A stretch of DNA of 64,000 nt from Blastomyces gilchristii SLH14081 (Eukaryota > Ascomycota > Eurotiomycetes > Onygenales > Ajellomycetaceae), in contig NW_003101663.1 in assembly GCF_000003855.2 (NCBI RefSeq), positions 671,312-735,311 on the forward strand. The letters are read 5' to 3'. A model generated the notes under the pieces. That model did no database searches. It saw only the letters and a list, made by a program, of their open reading frames with translations, and was not told where the DNA came from. Shown one piece after another: positions 25,150 through 37,310 of the stretch (positions are counted from its first letter, which is position 1; the number at the start of each line of letters is the position of its first letter). A program made the translations under genes and the position numbers.

Positions 25150-28100
25150 CAAGCTCAGTCAGTCAGTAATCATCTGTTATAACTGAAAGAACTAGAAACT
25201 TATATACTTCAATCTCTGCAAACTCTACTACAGGCACTCAGAAGCAGTCATCTGAATTATGAATAATCTCTGTGAAAGAAGTCTCAGAGAACTTATCAAT
25301 TACTTATAGAATATCACTCTCTGCATCTGTAACAGAGAAACTCTTTGAACTCATGAATAAATTAATCTCAGTAAAGAACATTCTTGAGTATCTTCTATAA
25401 GATCAAGCTATTTTTCTACAAGAAATGCTTACTGTCTGTAAACACTCTCAAACTGAGTCTCTAGACATAATCTTCAGAGATATCTATGAACTGAAAAGAA
25501 ACTTTCTTAAGCTGTGATCACTTAAGATCACTTATCAAATCACAATCTATAAAAGCTTTTATAAGTTTGTATTTAAAATTGACTCACAAGCTCAGCTGTG
25601 TAATATGAAAGATGAAGAAGCTATCATCTATATAATAACAGATCTCTATTACACTAAAGTTAAGAACTGGCTGAATTATCTAGAAAATAATCATGAGAGA
25701 TCTTACTAATCTGTTCTTAAAATCTATCTAGAGAATAAGTTGAGAGACTTTATAAGTCAGACAGAGAATATCTGAACTGTAATTATTAATATTAGAAAAA
25801 GAGGTGAGAAATCTGATGAAGACTACTCACAGTACTTTATAAAATTATGATATAAATTAAGATCTGTGAAAACAGAGCTCTGAAACAAGATCTGAATAAT
25901 GATATTTATAAAGAAGCTGAATAAAGATATGCAGAATAAGCTTATTAAGTAAGACTCTAAGTTCTTGACTCTGAAGAAACTAATGACTCTTATTCACTGC
26001 TTATAGATCACTGTGAGAGTCATAGATCTGTGAAGAGTGAATTATCAATCAGCTTTATAAGAGTCAGAATAACAGAGAACAGATTTATCAGAAAAAGATA
26101 ATAAGATATAGAGAGATTTATATCTGACTACTAAGTAGAAAGAGAGAGCTTCACAAGCTTCTGTGAATAGAGTATATAACAGAGAGATTAAGAAAAAGAA
26201 ACTCTACTTTATCTGTTCTAAATCAGAACATCTTCATACAAACTGTTCAGATAAATTAAAATAGAAATTTAAGAAGTTATGAACAGAGTTAGTAACAGTC
26301 TTCTTAAGAGTCTTGAAGCTGACATCTGAATCTGTTACTCTCTCAATGAAAATGCTTACTTACAGAGAGAGATCACATCATAGTACTGCTATCTCACAAG
26401 TATAAGAAGTATTAATGAACTCAGAATCTTAGATTACTGTAATGTCTCTAAAGCTCACAGAGTGAATAAGCTGAAAGATGAAGACTGAGAATCTACTCTT
26501 ATAATAAGCAGAGTGTGAGAACTCAGATCTGAGAGCTGAGAGACTTATAAGAGTCATCTTTGAATTACAAGATCTCTCTGAAATCTGAAGAAGATTTACA
26601 GAAACTGTGATTATCACAGACATTACAGATAACATATACTTAGAACTTATATAACTTCAAAGACACAATCTGTACATAGCTGTCTATGAGTCAGATTTAT
26701 ACTTCTGATCAGTGTTAACAGACTCACTCACAGAGATAGAATCAGTTGATGCTGCAGAGTTAATTAGAGAAGATAAGTTCATCTATATAATGACTTTACA
26801 AGTATCTGAGAATCTTGCAGTCATGAAAACTGAGCTTCAAATATCAGAGAAATACTGAGATCTCACAGAGATATTCAGCTCAGTAAAGATAGCTGAGCTT
26901 CTTTCTCATTATAAGAAGAATCTGATAATAGATTTAATAGAAGAGTAGAAACTCTTCTGAGAATCAATCTATAAGCTCTCTTATTATAAGATAGAGATCT
27001 TGTAAATCTATATAAAGAAGAATCTGAAGAATGACTTCATTCAATCTTCACAGATCTCTGTGAGAGTCTCTGTGATATTCATAAAGAAGAAGAATAAAGA
27101 TCTCAGATTGTGTATAGATTACTGTGATCTGAATTTCAAGATAATAAAGAGTCACTATTCTCTGTCTCTGATTGAGAATGTAATCAACTGTCTTACAGAA
27201 GCTATTATATTCATACAACTGAATGTGATTAATATATATACATGACTGTAAATACAGTCTGAGAATGAATGAAAGACTGTCTTTAGAACTGCACTGAAAT
27301 TATTTCAATATCTAGTGATGTCTTTTGATCTGACTAATATCTCTGCAGTATTTCAGTCTTTCATTAATAAAATACTTTATATATATCTGAATATCTTTAT
27401 AATAATATATCTGAATGATGTGATGATGTACTTTACAAAGAAGAAAAAACATATTGAGCATGTGTAAAGTATGTTGAAGATCTTAGATGAGACAGAACTG
27501 TATATTAAGCTTATAAAGTACAACTTCAGTACTCACTGAATTAATTTCCTAGAATATATAATCACTGCAGATGATATTCAGATGAAATCTTCACAAATTA
27601 AGACTATTCTATTATAATTAAAGTTAACTAGTATTCATGAGATTCAGATCTTTCTGAGCTTTGTGAATTTCTATAGACAGTTTATCTTTGCATTTGTAAG
27701 AATCTTCTTAATTCTTACAGACATGCTGAAGAGTGAAAATAAAAAGAAGTCATTTTATAAACAGAGAATGAAAAGATTATTGAGAAGAGAGAACTGTGAG
27801 AACTTTCTTATCTCAGAAGCTCACAGAGTCTTTATAAGATTGAAACAGATATTCATAGATATAGTAATACTGTTTCACTTTAATCTCTTGCTTTTAATTA
27901 GATTGAAGACAGATGTCTTCTTCTTTGCAATTTCAGAAATAGTCTTGTAACTATAGTTAAATAAGAACTGAGTTTCAGTGATCTTTTTCTCATAGAAGAT
28001 ATAATCTGTGAAGATCAACTATAGCATTCATGATTAGAAGTTTCTTATAATAATGAAATTCTTTCATTACTAATATCACTACTTTGAGAGCCTTATAACA

Positions 28101-30060
28101 GTGATTACTATTAGAACTGATTATAACAGCTTATAACAGTTTACTTTAATTAAGAAACTCTTATAACAGTAGATTTACTGAACTCAGAGACTGAGTGAGT
28201 TCTGATTCAAGATAGAATATATCAAGAGAACTAAGAACTCAGCAGACAGACTCTCTTATAGATCAGACTATATTAAGAAGATCAGAGTGACAGATATAGA
28301 GAGACTAGAGAAGATAGAAAAGCTTTATAAAATACTCAGACTGAGTGTTGTGAAGAGATTGACTGAAGAGTCTCTCAATCTCTTATAAGAGAAGAGAGAA
28401 GAAAGAGAAAAGAAGTCTGTATAACTACTCTCTATAACACTGAGAGTCAACACTCTGAGAATCTCTATAAGAATTCTTGAAGAGAGTATCTATAATCTGA
28501 AGAGTTTACAGACTTTAAGAAGTACTGTAAAAGACCTGATGTAAGAAAAAACAGAGTATAAGTCTTTATAAGATCTTCTATTCAGATTGTCTGAACTGTA
28601 ACTAAAGAATGAATATACTCAGTATATTCAGAAACTGCTTACAGCAGGAATTAATTCTGCAGAAATAAAGAATTAAAGAGACTTAAATAATCTCTTATAA
28701 AGAGAGAACTGAATTTATATATCTATGAATGAGTTTCTATATATAGAACTTATTAAAAGATATCATAACTCTTCTCTAGTGAGTCATTTTACAGATACTA
28801 GAACTCATGAGTTATTTATAAGAAAATACTTCTAGCTGAAGATGTGAGAACTTGTAAAGAAGATAGTGAATTCTTATACTATTTATCAGAATTCACAGAT
28901 AGTGTAGTTCAGACTATATAAAGAACTTACTTCTCTATTCATCTCATAGAAATCTTAAGAATAGCTAGAAATGAATATTCTTATAAGTCTTCTGAAAAGC
29001 AAGAACATATATAATACCTGCTTTGACAGTATACTGATGATAGTGAATCACTTTATCAAGATAACACACTTTATACTCACTCACAAGAACTTGAAATTAA
29101 AGAATTTAACTTATATCTTTATTCATAATATGATTCAGTTGCATGAATTATCTATAAATATTATCTTAGATAGAGAATTAATCTTCACAGAAGAGTTCTG
29201 ATCTGATCTGATAACTATACTAAAGATTTTATAAGATCTAAGCACAGCTTTTCATTAACAGATAGATGATCAGATAGAATATCTGATGAGTATATTAAAA
29301 CAGTATCTGCAGTGCTTTGTCAATTACAATTAGAATAACTGAGTGTATTAATTATCACTCACAGAGTTCATATACAATAACTTAAAACATATCAGTATAG
29401 ATAAAACTCTCTTTGAGATACTCACTGAAACTTATCTATGAATAATCTTGATAAATCTGTGAGAGTACACTATAGAGTGTAATAATACTTATGAACAGAC
29501 TGAGAGAATTCAGAAGATCTGAGAGAAAGTCTGTAAATTCTTAAGAAAGACTCAAGAGTATTAGAAGAGATACTATAACTTTAAGTATATTATAAAGAGT
29601 TTTAAGAAAGATGATAGAGTCTGACTGAGTCTAGAAAACATCATTATATGAAGATCTAGTAAGAAGCTGAATCTCTTATGAATAGAGTCTTATAAGATTA
29701 TGAAGAAAGTTAGTTTGCAGTTCTACAGATTGAAACTATTATCTAAATTATAGATATATAATGTTTTTCATATCTCTTTACTCTGTGAATATAAGAAATT
29801 CTCAGAAGAGAACTCTGTAATTTATCACTCTATTTATAAAGTACTAGAGAGTGAAAGAGAATATCAGATCAAAGAAATTATTGACTTAGAGAAGTGAGAT
29901 TATAAACTCTGATTCAAGATTCAGTGATAAAAGTATTCTGATAAGATGAATAAGTTCATTTAAGAATTATTCAGATAGATAAGACATCTGCAGAAGCTGA
30001 GACATGACTTTTATATTATAAATTCTAATAAGTCAGAATAATACAGTCTTCACTAAGAAT
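25150..30060 (+). pseudogene. Degenerate gag-pol of E-inner with chromodomain
   Basis: Gag spans about 25190-26250 and ends in a zinc knuckle near 26203-26247 (Y-F-I-C-S-K-S-E-H-L-H-T-N-C; first Cys now Tyr). Reverse transcriptase about 26990-27560 includes the open stretch 27060-27245 (LRLCIDYCDLNFKI) and box YLND. The tether/RNase H region includes the open stretch 27663-27950 (NFYRQFI). Integrase zinc-binding and core lie about 28740-29480, including the open stretch 28971-29201. A chromodomain-like tail lies at about 29850-30010 (YQIKEIIDLE...FKIQWWKYSD, WELF...HLQKLRHDFY). Numerous transition stops make it non-functional. Confidence 0.83.
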
Positions 30061-30550
30061 CTGATTGTGATAAAGATATTAATACTGTTATTTATAAATT
30101 CTAGTCTATAAGATAATGAGTTTCTACTGAGATGAACAGTCTACAGTGTACATAAGAGAAGAAGAAATCATATTCTTATTAAAGTTAAAAAATAAGAAAA
30201 TAAACAGAACTGTGAATACAATTTAAAGACTAATAAAGAAAAAATAAAGAAAACTTAAACTCACATTCTTATTATCTATGACACTCAATTCTCTCATAAC
30301 TACTAATTTCTCTTTTCAAAGAAGCAGAAAGTATTATATCTGTGATACAGATAATTATTACATTTGATATAAAGACTGTTAGAAATACACAGACTTCAGA
30401 GAAGTCAGATATTAGAGTATATACAGTTGCAGCAGAATCTTGAAAGCTGACTGTCTATATATGTGATCAGATATTTCTTATAAAGCTGTGTTCACTCTCT
30501 CAGTTATACTGAGATATTCAGTCTGAAAACAATTGAGACACAGAGAGAGA

Positions 30551-30926
30551 GCGCCCCGGTGGCCGAATGGTTAATGCGGCCACCCGGTAGCACCTTGGCG
30601 TGGGAAACCAAGGCGCGTGGGTTCGAAACCCGCAGGGGATACATTAAATCCGGAACTCAAGCACCTCAGGTTTCTAATAAATACAGAGGTGTACAAATCG
30701 CTCCAATGAATTGCTCTATGTTCCTGGGCTGGGAAGTTATTATCGCATGTATCTAATTGTCACTCCTTTGTATTTTCCTATGTTCTTGTTATCTTGGCGT
30801 GGTCTCAACACCTGTATTTTCTCCTGTATAATCAACACTTGACCTGTATTTAACATCACGCAAGGACTCATCATAAGCTCCGCTTGCATATGAGTATAAT
30901 GGAAGAATAATAATAATAATAATAAT
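30551..30926 (+). mobile_element. tRNA-derived SINE with (AAT)n tail
   Basis: The head resembles a tRNA: A-box-like TGGCCGAATGGTTAATGC at 30560-30577 and B-box GGTTCGAAACC at 30620-30630, with an inverted CCTTGG/CCAAGG arm between. An unrelated body of about 250 bp and an AAT-repeat tail (about 30905-30926) follow. It is flanked by acagagagagag at 30540-30551 and 30927-30938, a 12-bp TSD. E-outer has the empty site near 24006-24022. Composition is GC-normal with CpGs intact, in sharp contrast to the host retroelement. It would have been mobilised by a LINE, none of which is seen in this window. Confidence 0.9.
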
Positions 30927-32266
30927 ACAGAGAGAGAGCTCATCTATTTAGATTAACTTCTGTTATGAATTTATAATATTCACATTACCTTGATTACCTG
31001 GATTTTACAGATACTCAGGGACTCATCTCTCATTAACAATGAGATTGCAGAAATGCGCTGCAGTGTGAGAATCATTGATAGAGAATCTAGGCATATTTAC
31101 ATATATCTGATCAGAGATTGTGTGAACAGGGAGAAGGTGATCATAGGCTCACAGAACTGTAGAAGACACTGATAACACTGAGAGCTTTACAAGAACTGTT
31201 AACTAGAGTCTGTAAGAAATTACTTATAAGAAGACTTACAGTAAAGAAAGAGACTGTACTACTTGAAGTCAGAGACTGATCTGAGAAAGACATGAGATGA
31301 GCTACTGATCTGAAGATCAGGTGCAGTGACAGAGCTGAGAAAGATGAAGACACAGTTATAAGCAGCAGTATTTCTGCTTCATCAGTCAGTAAAAAATAAT
31401 TAGAGAAGTTATGAAGACACTTATAAAAAGCTCAGCAGCAGTCAGACATTGTTTATAAAGATATTAAAATTAAAAATTTTTTTATTCTTAACAAGTTCTT
31501 GAATTAATATACAGATATTATCAGAAACACTCTTTCTCTATTATCTGAATAAAAACACTTCACAGATGAATGAAGATACTCACAGTTTATAAGAATAAGA
31601 GCTATTATAGAAAAAGAGAAAAGAAGATGAGATTTTACAGACAGATCTGAAATATTTATACTACTTTAAAGAGATTTACTTACACTGTGAGTGATTCTGT
31701 GAAATAATTAAATTACTCTAGTAAATAAGAGTAATTATGAATTACAGACCTGAATCTTTCTATGTGACTATAAAGAGTGATTATAGATTATAAATATCTT
31801 GATTCTACAATTCTACAGAGTTAATGAAAGAATGAAAAATTTCTCATAATTCTACAGTATCAAAGAATAATGATTTATAAGAATAAGTGAAAGATTAACT
31901 TATGAATACTTCTCTTTAATGAGAGTAATCTTACAGAGAGTGATTCATCTGTAAGATGAATCTGTGTAATAATTACATAAGAATCTTATAGAAATAATTA
32001 AGAGTCAACTGAAACTCTTCTATATAAAAGATATGAGATGAATCTGTGTGATAGTCAGAGAAGAATCTGTAAATTATAAAGAATTTCATGAAATAAGAAA
32101 CTGAGTAACAGACTCTTTTCTCTTTACAGTAATAAGAGATTTTTTCTCACTGAGATTTTTTATAGATATAAAGAGTTTTTAGTGAGTATCACTGCAGTGC
32201 TGAGCTGATTCTATGAAGTCACTCAGTGAAAGGCTTCACAGATGAAGTCTTAGAGAGAAGAGAGTA

Positions 32267-32523
32267 TATAAGAAATCTTACTTCTCACAGATTCTTTATC
32301 TCTATTTCTATCTCTTGTATAATTAATAGAGCTAGCAGCCCTTGACTATATATAACTATATAGACTGAAGTTCATGAATACTATTCATAACTCAGCTTAA
32401 ATATTATTATACATTTAATCTCTACATTTATCTTTCTACTGTGAATACTTCTAGTAGTTAACAGTACATATCACACCAAGCTGCAAACACTTAAATAATC
32501 GCCTGTGAGCACTTATTCTTACA
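32267..32523 (+). repeat. 3' LTR of Gypsy E-inner
   Basis: 257 bp starting tataagaaatc (terminal TG mutated to TA) and ending attcttaca. Strongly CpG-depleted relative to 24890-25146. Confidence 0.92.
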
Positions 32524-35500
32524 GAAATTCAGCTTCTTACTAGATCTTCATATAATAATATTTTCTAGACTTAGTCAGACTCTATTATCTTTCTTAAAAC
32601 TCTTTATAATATGCTTGAAGTCATAGTATCTCTTCTGATACTCTTAAGTCTTTCTTAAGAATTTATAAGCTTTCTTCTGAATCTTCTGAATTCTCTCAGC
32701 TTATTCATAAGCATTACTACACTCTATAGTGTACTCTTGTGAATTTATCAAGATTATTCATGAATGAGTCTCAGTGAGTATCTTAAAGAGAGTTTTATCT
32801 GTACTAATATACTTTGAGTTATTATATATGAACTCTGTGAGTAATAATCAATACACTCAGTCATTCTGATTATAATTGATAAAGTACTGCAGATACTATT
32901 TTAATATACTTATTAGATATTCTATCTGATCATCTGTCTGTTGATGAAAAGCTATACTTAAATCTTATAAGATCTTCAGTATAGTTATCAGATCAGATTG
33001 AAACTCTTCTATAAAGATTGATTCTCTGTCTGAGATAATATTCACAGATAATCTATGCAATTGAATTATATTACAGATGAAGATGTAAGTTAAATTCTTT
33101 AACTTTAAGTTCTTATAAGTGAGTATAAAGTGTGTTATCTTGATAAAGTGATTCACTATCATCAGCACACTGTCAAAGCAGATATTATATATATTCTTAC
33201 TTTCAGAGAGGCTTATAAGAGTATTTATTTCTAGCTATTTTCAAGATTTCTGCAGAATGAGTAGAGAAGTAAGTTCTCTATATAGTCTGAACTGTACTAC
33301 TCACAAATCCTGATAAATAGCATAAGAATTCACTATCTTCTTTATAAGTTCTCACATCTTCAGTCAGAAGTATTTTCTTATAAGTAACTTATAAGTTCTA
33401 GTATCTGTAAAATGACTCACTAGAGAAGAGTTATAATATCTTTTAATAAGTTCTATATATAGAAACTTATTCACAGATATATAAATCTGACTCTCTCTTC
33501 ATAAGAGATTATTTAAGTCTCTTCAATTCTTTATTTCTGCAGAGTTAATCTCTGTTATGAGCAGTTTCTGAATATACTGAGTATATTCATTCTTCAGTTG
33601 CAGTTCAGATAATCTAAATAAAAGATCTTATAAAGACTTATACTCTGTTTTCTCTTATATCAGATCTTCTACAGTGCTTCTCAAAGCCTGCAAACTCTTC
33701 AGATTATAGATACTCTTTTCAAGAATTCTCACAGAGATTCTCAGAGTATTGACTCTCAGTGTTATAAGAAGTAGTTATACAGACTTCTTCTCTTTCTCTT
33801 TTCTCTTCTCTTACAGAGAATTGAGAGACTCTTCAGTTAATCTCTTCACAACACTCAGTCTGAGCATTCTGTGAAGTTTTTCTATCTTCTCTAGTCTCTC
33901 TGTATCTATTACTCTAATCTTCTTAATATAGTCTGATCTGTGAGAGAGTTCATTCACTGAGTTCTTAGTTCTCTTAATATATTCTATCTTGAATCAGAAC
34001 TCACTCAGTCTCTGAGCTCAGTGAATCTACTGCTGTGAGAGTTTCTTAATTAAAGTAAACTATTATAAGCTGTTATAATCAGTTCTAATAGTAATCACTG
34101 TTATAAGACTCTCAAAGTAGTGATATCAGTGATGAAAGAATTTCACTATTATAAAAAGCTTCTGATTATGAATACTATAGTTAATCTTTATAAGTTATAT
34201 CTTTCATAAGAAAAAGATCACTGAAACTCAGTTCTTATTTAACTGTAGTTATAAGACTATTTCTGAAATTATAAAGAAGAAGATATCTGTCTTTAATCTA
34301 ATTAAGAGTAAGAAATTAAAGTGAAACAGTATCACTGTATCTGTGAATATCTATTTTAATCTTATAAAGATCTTATAAGCTTCTGAGATAAGAAAGTTCT
34401 TACAGTTCTCTCTTCTTAATAATCTTTTCATTCTCTATTCATAGAATAACTTCTTCTTATTTTCACTCTTCAGCATATCTATAAGAGTCAAGAAGATTCT
34501 CATAAATATAAAGATAAATCCTCTATAGAAATTCACAAAGTTTAGAAAGATCTGAATCTCATGAATACTAGTTAACTCTGATTATAATAGAATAGTCTCA
34601 ATCTATGAAGATTTCATCTGAATATCATCTGTGATAATTATATATTCTAGAAAATTAATCTGATAGATACTGAAGTTATACTTTGTAAGTTTAATATACA
34701 GTTCTGTCTCATCTAAGATCTTTAATATACTTCATACATGCTCAGTGTGTTCTTTCTTCTTTGTAAAGTATATCATCACATTATTCAGATATATTATCAT
34801 GAAGACATTCAGATATACATAAAGTATTTTATTGATAAAAGACTGAAATATCACAGAGATATTAATCAGATCAAAAGACATTACTAGATATTTAAATAAT
34901 TTCAGTGCAGTTCTAAAGACAGTCTTTTATTCATTCTCAGATTATATTCACAGTCATATATATATATTAATTATATTCAGTTATGTGAATATAATAGCTT
35001 CTGTAAGACAGTTAATCATATTCTCAATCAGAGACAGAGAGTAGCAGCTCTTTATTATCTTAAAGTTCAGATTGTGATAATCTACATATAATCTGAGATC
35101 TTTATTCTTCTTCTTCACAAATATTACAGAGACTTTCATAAAGAACTGTGAAGATTAGATAAAGTCATTCTTCAGATTCTTCTTTACATAGATCTGTAAG
35201 ATCTCTGTCTTATAATGAAAGAGCTTATAGATTAATTCTCAGAAGAGTTTTTATTCTTCTATTAAATCTATTATCAGATTCTTCTCATAGTGAGAAGAAA
35301 GCTCAGCTATCTTTACTGAGCTGAATATCTCTATAAGATCTCAGTATTTCTCTAATATCTGAAGCTCAGTTTTCATAACTGTGAGATTCTCAGACACTTA
35401 TAAAGTTATTATATAGATAAGCTTATCTTCTCTAATTAACTCTACAGTATCAACTGATTCTATCTCTGTAAGTAAGTCTGTTAACACTAATCAGAAGTAT

Positions 35501-37052
35501 AAACCTAACTTACAGACAGCTATGTATGAATTATATCTTTAAAGTTATATAAGTCTTAAATACATATTATCTGTGATATCTGTGATAATCACAGTTTTTA
35601 TAAATCTTCTTCAGATTTCAGAGAGATCTTGCAATTCAAAAATAATTCTTATAAGTCTCTCAGCTCTCAGATCTGAGTTCTTATATTCTGCTTATTATAA
35701 GAGTAGATTCTCAGTTTTCATCTTTCAGCTTATTCACTCTGCAAGCTTTAGAGACATTATAGTGATTTGAAATTCTGAGTTCATTAATACTTTTCATACT
35801 TGTGAGATAGCAGTACTGCAGTATAATCTCTCTTTATAAGCAAGTATTTTTATCAGAGAAGTAACAGATTCAGATATTAACTTTAAGATCTTTAAGAAGA
35901 CTGTTACTGACTCTGTCTGTAACTTCTTAAATTTCTATTTTAATTTATTCAGACAGTTTGTATAAAGATATTCTGATTTAGAACAGATAAAGTAGAGTCT
36001 CTTTTTCTTAGTCTCTCTATTATATACTCTGTTTATAAGAGCTTATGAAGCTCTTTCTCTCTGCTCAGTAGTCAGATACAAATCTCTCTATATCTTATTA
36101 TCTTTTTCTGATAAATCTGTTCTCTGTTATTCTGACTCTTATAGAGCTGATTAATAATTCATTTTTCACAGATCTGTGACTCTCACAGTAATCTGTAAGT
36201 AGTGAATGAGAGTCATCAGTTTCTTCAGAGTTAAGAACTTAGAGTCTTACTCAATGAGCTTATTCTATATATCTTTATTCAGCTTCTTTATAAATATCAT
36301 TATTCAGATCTTGTTTCAGAGCTCTATTTTCACAGATCTTAATTTACATCATAATTTTATAAAGTACTGTAAGTAGTCTTCATCAGATTTCTCATCTCTT
36401 TTTCTAATATTGATGATTACAGTTCAGATGTTCTCTGTCTGACTTACAGAATCTCTCAACTTATTCTCTAGATAGATCTTGAGAATAGATCAGTAGAATC
36501 TCTTATAATTATTCTCTAAATAATTCAGTCAGTTCTTAACTTCAGTATAATAGAGATCTGTTATTATATAGATAACAGCTTCTTTATCTTTCATATCACA
36601 CAGCTGAGCTTGTAAGTCAATTTCAAATACAAACTTGTAAAAGCTTTTATAGATTGTAGTTTGATAAGTAATCTTAAGTGATTATAGCTTAAGAAAGTTT
36701 CTTTTCAGTTCATAAGTATCTCTGAAGATTATGTCTAGAGACTCAGTTTAAGAGTGTTTACAAACAGTAAGTATTTCTTATAGAAAAATAGCTTGATTCT
36801 GTAGAAGATACTCAAGAATGTTCTTCACTAAGATTGATTTATTCATGAGTTCAGAGAATTTCTCTGTCACAGATATAGAGAATAATATCTTATAAGTGAT
36901 TGATAAGTTCTCTGAGACTTCTTTCACAGAGATTATTCATGATTCAGATAACTGCTTCTGAGTATCTGCAGTAGAGTTCACAGAAATTAAAGTATATAAG
37001 TTTCTAGTTCTTTCAGTTATAATAAGTGATTGCTGACTGACTGAGCTTGAAA
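32524..37052 (-). pseudogene. Degenerate gag-pol of E-outer (5' portion)
   Basis: Reverse complement of E-inner 25147 to about 29672: gag from 37052 downward, zinc knuckle near 35950-36000, RT about 35200-34650, RNase H about 34350-33950, integrase about 33450-32560, including the open stretch 33168-32965 that pairs with 28971-29201 of E-inner. The rest of the integrase and the chromodomain continue at 24889 downward. It carries a different set of transition stops from E-inner. Confidence 0.8.
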
Positions 37053-37310
37053 TGTAAGAATAAGTGCTCACAGATGATTATTCAGGTATTTACAGCTTGA
37101 CATGATATGTACTGTTAACTACTAGAAGTATTCATGATAGAAAGATAAAATGTAGAGATCAAATGTATAATAGCATTCAAGCTGAGTTATAAATAGTATT
37201 TGTGAACTCCAGTCTATATAGTTGTGTGTAGCCAAGAGCCGCTAGCTCTATTAATTACATGAGAGATAGGAATAGAGGTAAAGAATTCATGAGAAGCGGG
37301 ATTTCTTACA
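37053..37310 (-). repeat. 5' LTR of Gypsy E-outer
   Basis: 258 bp in minus orientation; in element sense it starts tgtaagaaatcccgctt. It retains some CC/GG and CpG lost in the 3' LTR at 21911-22167. Flanked on the right by caaag. Confidence 0.92.

Larger units (their letters stand above)
24890..32523 (+). mobile_element. Chromodomain Gypsy E, inner copy (7,634 bp)
   Basis: 257-bp LTRs at 24890-25146 and 32267-32523 are flanked by gagat (24885-24889) and gaaat (32524-32528), a 5-bp TSD with one transition. The interior encodes gag with zinc knuckle, RT, RNase H, integrase and chromodomain in the plus direction. It inserted head-to-head into E-outer within the integrase region. The SINE at 30551-30926 with its 12-bp TSD accounts for the entire length difference from E-outer. 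A purine tract (agagagaagagag) precedes the 3' LTR. Confidence 0.95.
21911..37310 (-). mobile_element. Chromodomain Gypsy E, outer copy (minus strand, split)
   Basis: Terminal LTRs at 37053-37310 (5', in element orientation) and 21911-22167 (3') are flanked by a perfect 5-bp TSD caaag (21906-21910, 37311-37315), so the element interrupted the D2 integrase gene. E-inner split it at 24889/32524. Removing E-inner, its 5-bp TSD and MITE copy 3 with TSD leaves 7,247 bp, exactly the length of E-inner without its SINE insertion. Internal sequence from 37052 to 32524 and then 24889 to 22168 is the reverse complement of the E-inner interior. Confidence 0.95.

Noticed and set aside
30551..30640. A functional tRNA gene
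   Set aside because: The boxes are present, but the arm layout is abnormal and the segment is joined to a body, an A+T tail and a 12-bp TSD, as in a SINE.
30559..30756. 65-codon open frame starting MAEWLMRPPGS
   Set aside because: It is a translation of the tRNA-like SINE head; the repeat has no coding role.
21911..37310. A 15-kb palindrome or inverted segmental duplication
   Set aside because: The symmetry is fully explained by one E element inserted in opposite orientation into another; both have LTRs and TSDs, and the arms differ by a MITE and a SINE.
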